Of a DNA stretch of 64,000 bases, positions 45,201 through 56,954 are shown in pieces (position 1 is the stretch's first letter; each line of letters starts with the position of its first letter). Both the position numbers and the translations under genes were made by a program. The notes under the pieces are model-generated. The model made no database searches, had not been told where the DNA came from, and saw only the letters and a program-made list of their open reading frames with translations. The DNA is from Mytilus galloprovincialis (Eukaryota > Mollusca > Bivalvia > Mytilida > Mytilidae): the NCBI RefSeq assembly GCF_965363235.1, contig NC_134845.1, positions 23,624,524 to 23,688,523 on the forward strand, written 5' to 3'.

Positions 45201-46089
45201 AGACCTTTTTTGGCTCTAAAGTGGCCGCATCCGTGTTCATCCTCAACCTTTATATATGTTATGTATATTCATCAAATACAACTTACATTTCATTTTTGAC
45301 AAAAACCATCTGAAAAGTGACATTTTTTGGCATATTTGATAGTAAATCCGTTAAAATCTTTCACATCAACTAATTGAATCAACTAAAATAGACACTTAAG
45401 TGTTTAAAAAGAGTCCAAAATCACAGAATGATGTACCTGAAATTTGAGGCCAAAATCGACCCTTACCGGACCTTCTACTTTCAGCAACCCGGTACTTATC
45501 TCACCAGGTAAAGTGTGGAACTTATTTTATAGAGATGGAACAAATTATATATAAATCATCTCCGTGAAAAAGTTCTACCAGAACATATTTCCTGTGATAT
45601 AAGTTCCATTCATTGGAACTTTTTTCACAGGCAAATATTTGGGCTCACATAAACACAGTTTATTATCAGTGTACTGTATTTAGTGTACTCAATAGTACAC
45701 CATGTTAAAAAAATGGAGTAAAATATAGGACTGACTATTTTGAGAACTATTGTGAATGTTGCAAAGATATATATGCCACATGCATAGCCTTCGCCCCATC
45801 AGTGTTTTTAGAACTCTTAAACTGGTACCTTTTACTCGTACATTATAAAAAAGAATGGAAACAAGGAATGTCTCGAAGATAGAGACAACAAACTGGCCTA
45901 AATGTACAAGACAACCCAAGGCCACCAATGTGTCTACGTTGTTTTTAAGAAGCTCTAGATCTCAAATATCGTAACATGACTGCAGTACACCACATTCACA
46001 GATCAAATTAAATAAACTATGGGCCTTGCCGGTGATGTCATCTACTTTATACAATAAACGTGTTAAATCACTAGACACGTATACGTAAA
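45201..46089. other. Unannotated sequence right of the array
   Basis: It contains a single CACCAGGTAAAG-like unit near 45495 related to the minisatellite left of the array. Otherwise no gene or named repeat is seen. Confidence 0.35.
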
Positions 46090-46235
46090 GTAAACGAATG
46101 TTGAAAGTTGAAAATCGAATGTTGAAAGTTGAAAATCGAATGTTGAAAACGAATGTTGAATGTTGAAAATGGATACAAGAAAGAAAAAAAAATAAAAAAA
46201 AATTTGAATGTTGAATGTTGAATATTGAACCAACT
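46090..46235 (+). repeat. GAATGTTGAA(AG/TG)TTGAAAA minisatellite
   Basis: Repeats of GAATGTTGAAAGTTGAAAAT and shorter GAATGTTGAATGTTGAA variants are split by an A-rich insert near 46180. It is a simple low-complexity repeat. Confidence 0.8.
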
Positions 46236-46713
46236 TGACATCCGTTTATTATTTAGTGTATTGTATTTGCGTTTGTCGTAGAATTTTAAAAACGTTGTGA
46301 TTTTATCAATAAATTGTTGAAATAAACATTTGAAGCATTTGTTAAAAAGCAATACTTTTCGTGCATGCAAATGTCAAAATTTCATCCCAAATTTCATTTC
46401 AGGGTACAGTTTAAATTAATAAGGGCAGTGGACAATTTCAAAGCCTTTTTCTGTATGAAGTTTACCAAAATAACGTCAATGAAGTATATTATGACGTATG
46501 ACGCAGGTAAGTTCATTTGTACATTCAGACATATGGCATTTGTATTCCAGATTGTTGTGGCTTTGTATTCATGACACACGACGTATGATACATTGCCATG
46601 CCGTTCGCGATTCCATATTGAAATCTGTATCATACAATGTCATATCCTATGTGATACCCTAGATCATAGTCTACATAATATTCCAGCAGATTCGACATGG
46701 TCTCCGAGCATAT

Positions 46714-46865
46714 CAGGGGCGGATCCAGCCATTTTAAAAAGGGGGGGGGGTTCCCAACCCAGAGTAAAGGGGGTGTTCCAGCTATATGCTCCCATTCAAA
46801 TGCATTGATCGGTCAAAAAAAGGGGGGGTTCCAACCCCCGGAACCCCCCTCTGGATCCGCGCCTG
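46714..46865 (-). mobile_element. Complete MITE with CAGGGGCGGATCCAG ends
   Basis: The left end CAGGGGCGGATCCAG and right end CTGGATCCGCGCCTG are near-perfect inverted repeats. The interior has AAAATGG-type, GGGTTGGGAACC-type and AATGCATTTGAATGGG-type blocks on the minus strand. It is the best copy of the family in the window, inserted in the decayed minisatellite. Confidence 0.75.
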
Positions 46866-47221
46866 CATATTACACTTGACAGTATGTCATATCGTACCTG
46901 AAACCATGGTATTTCTTACTCAATACCGTGTCATATCCTTCATTAAAACTTAGTATATTTCCCTTTTGATACTCTAATATATCCTTGTTGATACCCTGAA
47001 CAATTGTTTTACATATGTACATTGTACATTGTACTCTGACACTCTCGAATATTTAACTTGATAACATGGCATATATTTATGAAATCATTTTACAAATCCT
47101 ATATGAGTAATGATACACTGAAATATCCTTCATTATACTCTATCACATCTGCTCCTTCGCTTTTTTGTGTGTTTTTGTTGTGCATGTTATGTCATGGATG
47201 GATGGATTGCTCATATCCTTT

Positions 47222-47738
47222 TTGGCTCACCGGAGTCCGAAAGGACCCATGTGTGCTTATGTCATCGATTGGCGTCCGTCTTTGTCTGTCGTCTGTCGTT
47301 GTTAACTATTTTAAAAAAAAAAATTCCTCTGAAACTACTGGACCAAATACCTTCAAACTTTCACTAAATGTTCCTTAGGTTATTTAGTTTATAAACTATA
47401 TCCGGAGTTTTGATCCATCGACAAACATTGCCACCATGGCTAAAAATAGAACATAGGGGTCAAATGCCATCGAATTGGTAGTTTTAACAAAATTATGCAG
47501 TTTTTGTTATTATCTTGAATATTTTTATAGATAGATATAAAATGTAAACACCAATAATGTTCAGCAAAGTAAGATCTACAAAAACTTTAATATGACCAAA
47601 ATTGTCAATTGACCTCTTAAGAAGTTATTGCCCTTTAAAGACAGTTTTACGCAATTTGTTTATCAAGTTTGCTAACATTTAATTTGTTTTCCATCTGAAA
47701 TACAGGTGAGCGATTCAGGCTCTTGAGAGGCTCTTGTT
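47222..47738 (+). mobile_element. Non-autonomous element with GGCTCACC / GGTGAGC ends
   Basis: It starts TTGGCTCACCGGAGTCCG and ends ACAGGTGAGCGATTCAGGCT with CTTGAGAGGCTCTTGTT. The short terminal inversion GGCTCACC/GGTGAGC and the presence of unrelated minisatellite on both sides define an insertion. CTTGAGAGGCTCTTG is itself a small stem. No transposase is present. I associate this with a frequent bivalve repeat, from memory. Confidence 0.6.
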
Positions 47739-48130
47739 ATATTTGTTATAATGTGACATATCCAATTTTATACCTTCCAAAATATCCTAGCATGTCCTGC
47801 CTGGTACATGTACCCAAACATACCTTACAAAATATCACAGCATATCCAGACATACTTTGAAAAAAATACCCAAGCATATCAATACTGGTACTCAAACATA
47901 CCGTACAAAATATCCCAACATTTCCTACCTTATACCAAAACACCCTACAAAATACCCTAGCATATCCTTCCTGATATTCATACATACCATACAAAATACC
48001 ATAGTATATACTACCTGACACCTAGACATCCCAGCATATCATACTTGATATCAAGACATATTTTACATAATACCCTAATATATTCTACATGATACCCTAG
48101 TATATTCTACATGATACACCATTTGTATCT

Positions 48131-48977
48131 TATATAGACTTAGATAATTAAAATAAAAATAGATACATCTTGATATATAGTTTATTTATACTTGTACGAG
48201 TACTTATGATTTTACATATATACTCTTTACTTGTATCTTTACATTGTTCAAATCAATGCGTTTCTCAGGCTGAGAACGATATCTATCAACTTAATTCGTT
48301 TAATACGTACTTATTGCTGCTTAAGTCTGATGGATCAGGGCCAATTTATGAGTTGTAAAATGGCTTTGTGTCGATTTACTTTTTGTAAGTTATTTCTTTT
48401 GTTTCGTAATGATCTATTAGTAAGATGAGTTATTTGCAACTGAATTTACAGTTTATTCTTTTGTTGTGCCGTTAAAAATTGTCTTATGCAAAATGGACGA
48501 GAACTCACAAACTTGGTCAAGCACTACACATTATTGGTTTACCTATTCCGAGTCAATGGGTGCCAATTGTTCGTGTCTGTCGCATGTTTTTATATACAGT
48601 TCATGTTGCTCAAACTTCAGTTTTTTTGCAGTGTTTTTTGGACTGCTGTTTGTCTTTTCATTGTTTACTATGGCAAACAATGTCTCTAACGAATTCCAAT
48701 GACTATCTACGCATACAGTATTGTACATGCTATCACATTGAATTTCACAAATGATCTTTTAAACTAATTGATCATGACATCACAAATATATAAGACTATG
48801 TGTGGATAATTCGTCTTGTGTCTATGCTATAAGCCACGAATGTAATTTACAGCAAGAGTTCGAACATTTAATTTTAAGAAGGCAATAAGAGAAAAACAAC
48901 GAACTTGTTAATTTGTGAAACAACAAAACTTTGTTCATGCAGAATCAGTAGACTTGAATTGAAAAGTCTGATTTTTA
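48131..48977. other. Unannotated sequence downstream of the GPCR locus
   Basis: Overlapping short frames at 48466-48754 encode Cys/Phe-rich peptides with no domain and no splice context. No feature is called. Confidence 0.35.
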
Positions 48978-49136
48978 TCAAAAACATCTTTTTAGAACTG
49001 TTTTAGCCTTTTTATAAAACTCAGGATCCATAAATGCGTAGATGAATGGATTAGCTATACTATTAATAATATAAGTGTGATACAAAACCAACATTACGGA
49101 CATGTCCACACTAGCCAGTCTCTCCCAGAAATCAGG
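48978..49136 (-). pseudogene. Second GPCR TM7 fragment (paralogous remnant)
   Basis: The minus strand reads LLEGFFPDFWERLASVDMSV, continues through YIINSIANPFIYAFMDPEFY (TM7 with an NPxxY motif) and ends KKAKTVLKRCF before a stop. It aligns over its whole length with the ECL3-TM7-helix 8 part of the adjacent receptor (VLEGLNPTFWEGL, VNSIVNPFVYAFLDAEF), so it is a divergent second copy of that segment. It starts at the stop codon of the upstream receptor, and no TM1-TM6 for it is seen. It is a remnant of a tandem paralogue or of unequal crossing-over. Confidence 0.75.
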
Positions 49137-49154
49137 AAAAAATCCTTCCAACAA

Positions 49155-50512
49155 TCATAAAGTTCCTAATGGCGAATCTAACGCTATTGTTTCAGATAAG
49201 GGTGAAGATAGGTACCTATATATATATCTTTTAAAAAGACGCAACAGGGCTGCTTTGAATTCTGCATCCAAAAAAGCATAGACAAAGGGATTAACAATAC
49301 TGTTGACAATGAATAAATGGTAGAATGGAATGACGATAGCCAGCTCTGTCGGATGTAGCCCCTCCCAAAATGTTGGGTTTAAACCTTCTAACACAACAAT
49401 TGATCCAACGGGGAAATAACATAGGAGAGAAACGGAAGTAATGATGATAAACATGATGGAGAAATTTCGTTTTACACGTCTGTTTCTTTTTCCAAATGAT
49501 CTTCCTTTACTTTATTGCTTACTATAGCAACTGCTTTTTGTCCACTACTAGAATCAGTGCATACGTTTGATACTATTTTATGCTGTTTCTCTGAATTCAT
49601 TTCTATTAGGTTTCCGTTCCTCTCAGAGGTGTTTTCTGCCTTACACATTGTGCCCAAGTTGTTCTCATTTTCTCTGCTTTCTATATCTATATTGACTTGA
49701 CTATCTGAAACAACATCCTTATCTTCTATAGGTGTATCAGTGTTTTCTTCAGATCCCGATTTTGGGATAGTGCTGTTCGACGCTTGTGTTTTCTTACATT
49801 TATCGGACTTGAAATGTTGGAATATTTTTAAACCAACTTTACCATAGAGAAATGTTAATGCAACAACAGTTAAAATCATCAAAACCCCAAACAATATTGC
49901 ATAAGCAAATCCAGCTTCATAATAAGCATACTCTTTTAGCCTACCACACCGGCTCCCATACTTAATTCCATCTACAAGAAAGTCATTTGATCCATATAAG
50001 ATAAGGTATGGAAAACATAGAATAACCGAGATAATACAGATGGATACGACCATGATCCGTCGAACTTTTAAACTTAAGGTATGGTCTCGGCAAATTTTGA
50101 AGTATCTTTGTACAGCAATACATTGTAAAAGCCATAAAGATAAGGAGGCCGGTACGGTTAGACCGCAGAATGTTAGTTTACATAAAATGTTATGTGAGAA
50201 CTTGATCTGATTTACGTCCCAGATAATAGCTGCCACCGAACACACAACGGACGCAAACATGTCTGCAATTGCTAACTTTGGAATGAAATATCTTTCATCT
50301 GAAGTACCTTTCATCTCATATCTATAGACCAATAGAACTACGGAATTTCCAATAATTCCAACGATGATATACAGCACAAGTAATGCCATATCAGGTATAA
50401 GGTTTCTTTCAACTAATCTTATCCAGTCTTCTACAATTTTGTCAGTCATATTGAGCGTTTTTGCATCTGAATTCTCCGCCATGCTTCCGTTGGCATTTGT
50501 CAATGAACGCAT
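49155..50512 (-). pseudogene. Class A (rhodopsin-like) GPCR with frameshift before TM6
   Basis: A seven-helix receptor on one long exon. TM1 has GIIGNSVVLLVY (GN), TM2 LAIAD, C111 at the TM3 start and C189 in ECL2 form the usual disulfide pair, and QRY (135-137) replaces DRY. TM6 has CYFP in place of CWxP, and TM7 has NPFVY. Two N-glycosylation sequons lie in the amino terminus. The third intracellular loop is long (about 110 residues, Ser/Asn/Glu-rich). The 346-codon frame stops at 49472, and TM6-TM7 continue in another frame from about 49490. One extra base in the T5 run at 49487-49491 would reconnect them to 452 residues. This is either a pseudogene or a sequencing error. A TTTCTAG acceptor just upstream of the ATG suggests a 5' UTR intron. 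Mollusc genomes hold many such orphan, peptide-receptor-like GPCRs; the ligand is unknown. Confidence 0.8.
49472..50512 (-). CDS. GPCR open frame, TM1-TM5 and third loop
   Basis: The uninterrupted part of the receptor described at 49155-50512: 346 codons from MRSLTNANGS to a premature stop after KEDHLEKETDV. Hydrophobic segments lie at about residues 41-63, 77-99, 112-135, 152-173 and 198-223. If the frameshift is real, the product would lack TM6-TM7 and could not form a normal receptor. Confidence 0.7.
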   Translation of the reverse strand: MRSLTNANGSMAENSDAKTLNMTDKIVEDWIRLVERNLIPDMALLVLYIIVGIIGNSVVLLVYRYEMKGTSDERYFIPKLAIADMFASVVCSVAAIIWDVNQIKFSHNILCKLTFCGLTVPASLSLWLLQCIAVQRYFKICRDHTLSLKVRRIMVVSICIISVILCFPYLILYGSNDFLVDGIKYGSRCGRLKEYAYYEAGFAYAILFGVLMILTVVALTFLYGKVGLKIFQHFKSDKCKKTQASNSTIPKSGSEENTDTPIEDKDVVSDSQVNIDIESRENENNLGTMCKAENTSERNGNLIEMNSEKQHKIVSNVCTDSSSGQKAVAIVSNKVKEDHLEKETDV

Positions 50513-51639
50513 GGTAACGTTGGTCCACAGTGTCCTAGAAACAAAACAACATTCATTTTATGCGCATCTTTAAATCCTAATATGTGAGCTTAGTCCACAT
50601 ACAATTTATAAATTCCGGGATCATTGACATTGTATTTTCGTGTTTTGCTGGACAGGATCTATTAGGAAATTTAACAATTAGTATTTGAAAGGTATTTAAA
50701 TATTTATGAATTTTGTATTTAACATGAAGTAATAATGAAAATGGTTCACAGAACTAGAATATTCATTATAACTTTCAAATTGCTTTAGGCCACTAGGGTC
50801 GGTCATTTATTGATATTAATAAATGATTTAGCTTATTCAATCCGTGAGTGCTCGAATTCAAATCCCCTGGCAAGGTCGTTCAAGGTTACAAGAGATGTAT
50901 TAAATGCGTAACACCTCCATCTGGAGGGAGGCAAAGGACTTAACGTTGGTACCGGTCTTTCTTTTGAAGAATCAACCCGAACGATACCAAATTTCATTTT
51001 TGGTTTAAGACATACCATAATACCCTGTGTAAGTTCATTATTTTCTTTTGATTAAAATTTACTTGAACATTTTATTCATTTGATAGTGTTTGTGTGTTGT
51101 GGATTAAGGCAAAACAATCCGTTGGTTTATGGTCTACACATCTTTTATTCACGTTGATTATCATCTCTTTACTAGTTATTAGATAAAACTGAATTACTTT
51201 TTTTTATTGTTTCCGTAGTAAGTTTTTGTTTTATGATAATTATGTACAATGTATCAACATATCATAAACTTTTATGTCTTTACATAAATAATTAATGTTA
51301 TGTAGTTTTGAATTTCTGCATTTATTATATTTTACAATATTCGTAAAAGACCATTTTCACAGTGTTGGTATCTACATTTAAGAAAAATAAGGACAATATG
51401 TCTTTTTAGAAAACAAGATTTGTTTATTAGTTGTAATCGGCCTTCAAATAGCTGGTAGTATTCGAATTTCGGTGAATTGCGTATTTTGTGTTTTGTAAGT
51501 CGTTTTTTGACATCGTATACACTTTTCTGGCTGAGCCAATTGCAGCTGTTGTTTGCAGTTGGTTTTTATGTGGTACTGTAACAGCATTGTCACAAGTTAT
51601 AAAAAGGAGAATTAAGTGCGCACACATATGTGTACTCCC
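50513..51639. other. Upstream flank of the GPCR; no gene seen
   Basis: It may hold a 5' UTR exon and promoter of the GPCR, but none can be placed. A GAATTCAAATCCCC segment near 50860 weakly resembles a SINE B box. Confidence 0.3.
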
Positions 51640-51945
51640 GCCACATTATGTATGTTAGAAGTTAGAAGACTGTATTACAGTGGTTATCATTGTCTGTCGT
51701 AAATTGTTTTGTTATGAATTAGGCTGTCAATCTTGTATAATTGAAATGTTTAACATTTTTTTCCTGGGGTCTTTTTTAGCCGGTATTTGCCTTTCTCGGT
51801 GTTGAAGGCCGTACCATTGTCTGTAATTCCTCACATCCACCTTATTTAAACATTGGTGGATAGTTGTCGCATTGGCAATGATACCACATCTCTTAATATG
51901 TGAATAATAGAAAGTACTTACATTATGGCCAAGAATAATCATCCA
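51640..51945 (+). repeat. Dispersed repeat copy (single unit of the 57-kb element)
   Basis: It contains GTACTCCCGCCACATTATGT, AGAAGACTGTATTACAGTGG, GGCTGTCAATCTTGTATAAT, GTTGAAGGCCGTAC and a CATATCTCTTAATATGTG-like end with CCAAGAATAATCATC. The same blocks, in the same order, lie at 57570-57905. Here the 64-bp block is single, whereas at 57 kb it is tandemly amplified. Confidence 0.7.
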
Positions 51946-53419
51946 CAATTTCGAAACGATAGCTGAGTTTGAAGCAGAAAATTAATTTTATTTTCTCTAT
52001 GGACCTTATTATATGTAAATGAATATTGGTATTAATGAAATTGATTTCAGTAAATCACCGTTCTTGGTAAAAGCTTGTTTTCCCTGTAGAAATGCATATC
52101 AACAATCTATAGAACTTGATGACTACTTGTTTACTTCTAAGTTAGACAGGATTTAAGCGTCAAAATGAATGACCACATTACAGCCCACTTATCACTCATA
52201 AAACAAGAAAACCTGATTAAGTCACGACTCAAGCCATTAATCACAATTTTTGAAATAGCAAGTCAGATTGAATACGGAAAATATAGTAGATATAGGTGTC
52301 TAAATTAGGTACATTAGCATGATTAAGTTTATATGTATTGGAATATTTTTTATGTGCATCAAGTTGTTGATATTTTGATATTTTTTTCCTCGGTGGATAT
52401 ATTTTTGTGAAAACAATGTTTATAAAATAGACATGGAATTTCAAAAAAACATTGCACAAAGAGCTGGTATCAATCTGCGTATAAACTATATTAAACATAA
52501 TCTTTTGAGTTAATAATCAAAATAGGCGTTGTGTGTATAGAAATCAACTTTTAGTGACTGTTCTTTTTTAAAAGCCTCTGAACTATAATATTATTGTGCG
52601 AAATAGATTACATATACATGTAGCATGGAAAACAATATTGTTTTTTAGTATTGCTGTTCGTTCCAAATATAAAAAATTCCAAGACAGGATAACAATAATT
52701 AAGTTTTAACATTTATTAGTAAAAAAAAATAATCAATAAAGCACCCTTTTTTGGATTCTATTGGATACCTGACATTCATACATCATGTCCTTAATTTATA
52801 TTGTCAGTCTAAGGAAGAATTTTAATCCTTAACATTGACAGAGTACATGTATTAATCATTCATTTCTACCAATGGAAACATCCATCGACAATACGTTTGT
52901 GGTGAAATGTATAATTGCATATTCTCCTTGAAACCATATGGTATAGTTATGTTCCTGTGATTTTTGTGGTGTAATTCAAATTAACTTAGAAATGAAAACG
53001 GTTGTTTCGTAGTTTGAGAATAACATTCATATTAATTTTCTAATAACTCTGTCTTCCTAATCATCACATGTTGACATGGACTATTTCCTGACGGAAGAAA
53101 TAATTATACGAAAAATAAAAAGAAAACATGTAATGAAATGTATATCTCATCAATTACTCGGTGCTTAATTTGAAATAATGAAAAATAATTAACCAGACAG
53201 ATGTTTTGATATTAGGATTCATTGCAGCTTAAAGTACATGTATTTGAAACCTCTTGTAGAAAACATGATGTAATAAGAAACATGATATGAATAAGAATAT
53301 AACGTTTACAGTGTAAAAAGATCGGTACTTTTCTATAAAACAAACATATAGGAACCTGTTGTTTGAAATGGTTGTCGTAGTGTTTTGGGGGTGAGGATCA
53401 TAAGCGATTTCGTTTTTTT
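51946..53419. other. Unannotated AT-rich sequence
   Basis: No gene, domain or recurrent repeat was recognised. Confidence 0.35.
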
Positions 53420-53620
53420 TTTTTATATATAGATTAGACTGTTGGGTTTCTTGTTTGAATTTTATTGTTTTACACAATTCTTTTGGAGTCCGTTATAATA
53501 GCTTGTTGTTGGTGTGAGCCAAGACTTTATGTTAAAGGCCGTACTTTGTTTACTTTTTATCTTTTTTGTGACTAAGATAAAGAGTTGGCACTTATACCAC
53601 ATCTTTTTATTTATATTATA
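53420..53620 (+). repeat. Diverged dispersed repeat tail (TTATACCACATCTT)
   Basis: It carries TTGGTGTGAGCCAAGAC, TTAAAGGCCGTAC and TTGGCACTTATACCACATCT, a diverged member of the CATACCACATCTT tail family. Confidence 0.5.
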
Positions 53621-53819
53621 AATTGCACTTTCATTTAAGTCAATCTTGTATAAAATGAGATGTGGGGAACACTATATTAAACATCTAAAGGTTACATATT
53701 GTCTTTAATAGTAGCTAAGTGCAGTTAATTTCAAATACACTAATGCGTTGGTTTTCTAATTTATAGACATAATGGTGTTTGAGTTTATCGTCAATATTTA
53801 ACCATGGGAGTAAAATCAA

Positions 53820-54000
53820 TATATGTTCAATCCACCACTTTCTGCATTAGGAAACGCCTGTACCATGTGTACCAAGTTAGGAATATGACAGTTTTTGTCC
53901 ATTCGTTTGATGTGTTTTGTCATTTGATTTTGCCTTGTTATTTTGGACTTTCCGATTGAATTTTCCTCAGAGTTCAGTATTTTTGTGATTTTACTTTTAT
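53820..54000 (+). repeat. Dispersed repeat (TAGGAATATGACAGTT family)
   Basis: It shares GTACCAAGTTAGGAATATGA, GACTTTCCGATTGAATTTTC and AGTATTTTTGTGATTTTACT with 18425-18560. Confidence 0.6.
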
Positions 54001-54789
54001 CAAAATAATACTTCCATGATCCAACACACTTTTATAAAGTTAGCTATTTATCATTGTAATGTTAAAGTCACCAGTAACACTTTTAACAGGAACTTCTTTA
54101 CCCGTTCGAACTAACTACATCCCAGTTTTGGGTTTTTTTTCCTTACAAAACCTTTTTTTTATGGTGGCATCGAACTTGTCTAAATCTATGCAATGCAATG
54201 TCAAGGTTTCAGTCTTGAATTGCGTTGCTGTATATGATTATTTTTAGTAATTAAATTAAAAATGAGGCAATCAATTTATGTTCTTCTTAACTGTATTATT
54301 AACCTAAAAAAAGAAGGAAAGTGGAACCATATCCCTTTGCAGATTTTCATTCGCATTAAATTTTCTTTTCTTTGAAATATTTTCCTTCACATATGGTTTG
54401 TATTATGTACTTATTCTGTACAACTGAATATAATACAGAAAGTTCAAAAAAAAAAAAAAAAAAATGATGACATGTATTTCGATAAAAAAAAGACTTCGTC
54501 TCCGATGCATGAATTTTTTTATTATTAATTGTTTTTGACTTTCAACTAGCTGTCAGTAACTGCGAGTACTCAAATCGTATTTTCTTGTTAATTCGACCTG
54601 TTGATACTGTTTATAATGCTTTTTTTGTTATTATATATTTATATGGATCTTGGCTATATACCAGCTTTGATTATTTGGAATATATTCTAAGTTTCACTTC
54701 TTCTGACTACATTTGTATAAACTTCAAGATTTACCTGTAGTTTTTTAAAACCGTTTTTTTTCTAAAGTGAATATTTTCGAAGGGTTAAA

Positions 54790-54930
54790 TATTTCGCAGT
54801 GGTGATTTTCCATGGCTTTGTTTGGACTTATTTGCTTGCTTTTTGGCCTTGAATGTTTGTCCCTAATATTTTATTAACTGTACATGGAGAGTTGTCTCAT
54901 TGGCACTCATACCACATCTTCGTATATCTA
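54790..54930 (+). repeat. Dispersed repeat tail (GTTGTCTCATTGGCACTCATACC)
   Basis: It ends AGTTGTCTCATTGGCACTCA and TACCACATCTTCGTATATCT; the same tail family as 14205-14340 and 31562-31690. Confidence 0.6.
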
Positions 54931-55984
54931 TTTGTATCTATTTTACAAAATTTAAGCCAATTGGATTACGCTAGTATTGCCAGTGTTGAGTTTAATACTA
55001 ACAGAATAGCACTTTGAGTTTTACTTGAGTTATGAATATCTATAAAGATTCAATATACTCAATTTCACCTGACAATTCGTCTACAATTATTTTATATTAT
55101 ATGAATTTCGTGCGTCCGGAGCCTTTTCGGGGATTGTCGTTCACAAGAAACGTTCAAACCCAAATATTAAAAAAACATAGATGTTAGAAGCTAAATTACA
55201 GAATGGACATGAACAGAACTTGATAACCATTTTTGATGAAATATTCCATTCAAACAGAAAGACGTGGGCATAATTAAAGCATGCTAAAAATTAGGTTGAA
55301 ACCGGTCATAAGTCGTTTATAATTTATTAGTGCTGTCAAGTCACAATTTCAGAAATTTGGAAAATCATTGTAAATATTGTAGCCATGGGCAGACATCACT
55401 ACTTAATTGATAGGAGGTACCGCTGAGGATCTGTTACCTCACCCTTTTCATATAATTTAGATATAAATCTGTCACCTTTTCCTATTTCCTGTTTGGATTT
55501 ATAGTTTCAAAATTAGGAACTAACGTGTGTGCTTCAAAATATACAAAAATATAATGGTTGAACTACTACATAATACTTTTCACTTTTTCTATTACCAAAA
55601 CAAGATGTCTTTACTCTTTAATCTAACGAACTATTTTACTGTAAAAAATAATACTCTTCGTTTTACTTTTATTAATTAGTTTTAGATTTTTAAATATGTT
55701 TGCCGGGAGCGTATGAAGAGACATTTATTGTCGAAATGCAGATCTTGTACAGTAAAACTGATATTGTTTCAAATTTTCAAACAATTTCAAATATGACGTC
55801 ACTTGGCGTTTAGGTTTTGACTAATTCAGATGTGTCTATTTTTTTGTGTTGGATTTTGTCGGGTTATGTTATGTATTTCGGTTGTTTCCTGTAATTAGTT
55901 AATACTTCAGTTTTATCATGTATATCTTTTATATAGTCATTTTATAAAATTTACTGTTTGCAAAAGTTTAAATTATTCTAAATT
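54931..55984. other. Unannotated AT-rich sequence
   Basis: No gene or recurrent repeat was recognised. Confidence 0.35.
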
Positions 55985-56725
55985 ATAGAGATGTTCTGGT
56001 ACCTAACAGAAAACCCTGGTCGTTTTTGGCACACCTTTTTTGAACTTTTGGTCCTTTATGCTGTTCAACTTTGTACTTGTTTGGGCTTTCCAGTTTTGTA
56101 TCTGGTCGTCACTTGTAAGTCTTGTGTGGACAAAATGCACTTCTGGCGTATTAAAATTTTAAACCTGTTGCCTTTTGTTAGCTGTTATTCGTGTGTTTCT
56201 TTGTCAATTGTGCTCCTGTTTGTTTGTATTGTAGTCTTGTAATGTTGTGTTGTCATTTTAATGTTATATTTTACATGGCCATAAAAGAAGGAGTTTTGGC
56301 ATACCACAAAACCAGGTTCAACCCACCATTTTCTTCTTTAAAAAATGTCCTGTACCAAGTCTGGAATATGGTCATTGTTATATTATAGTTCGTTTCAGTG
56401 TGTGTTACATTTTAACGTTGTGTTTCTTTTGTGTCGTTTGTTTTCTCTGATATTTGAGTGTGAATTTACATTATAATAAGATGTGTCACGGTACTTTTCT
56501 ATCCCAAATTCATGTATTTAGTTTTGAGGTTATTTTCGTTATTCGCATCGGATTTTGTCTAATGCTTAGTTCGTTTCTGTGTGTGTTACATTTTAATGTT
56601 GTGGAGTCATTTTCTTGTATTTAATGCTTTTCCCTTGGTTTTGGTTTATGACCCGGATTTGTTTTTGTCTATCGATTTATGAGTTTTGAACATCGGTATA
56701 CTACTGTTGCCTTTATTGTTACTTT
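55985..56725 (+). repeat. Composite dispersed repeat ending in GTATACTACTGTTGCC
   Basis: The left part is a diverged GACGAAAC-family copy (CACTTGTAAGTCTTGTGTGG, ACTTCTGGCGTA). The middle has TTCAACCCACCATTTTCTTC and GTCCTGTACCAAG. A GTTCGTTTC.GTGTGTGTTAC block occurs twice (56390 and 56568). The right end is TATCGATTTATGAGTTTTGA, CATCGGTATACTACTGTTGC and CTTTATT. The right half is present inverted at 14905-15090. Confidence 0.55.
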
Positions 56726-56954
56726 CATGTCTTCAGATAAATCATATCTCGTCAAAAAAATCTTTACTTGTGATGAAATTTCGAAATACGGCCAATTTTG
56801 TATATTTTATGCTGGCAAATAACATGTGTTTTTTGAAATCCAAGTCGTTACAGATAATTGGCGGATATCGAATTATTCGGCAATTATACTATGGTCTTTT
56901 TCTGTTCATTTGAAATTTTTCCATAGTACATTTCGTGTTTCCTTGTTTTGATGA

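Larger units (their letters stand above)
46570..48130. repeat. Decayed minisatellite of CATATCCT..GATACCCTA units, interrupted by insertions
   Basis: From 46570 and again to about 48130 the sequence is made of loosely repeated blocks such as CATATCCTACCTGATACC, ACATACCATACAAAATA and CCTAGTATATTCTACATGAT. The array is broken by the MITE at 46714-46865 and the element at 47222-47738; without them it would be one continuous decayed tandem array. Confidence 0.55.

Noticed and set aside
48466..48754. Overlapping 67-91-codon frames with hydrophobic segments
   Set aside because: T-rich sequence gives Phe/Leu-rich readings in all frames; no splice sites or homology.
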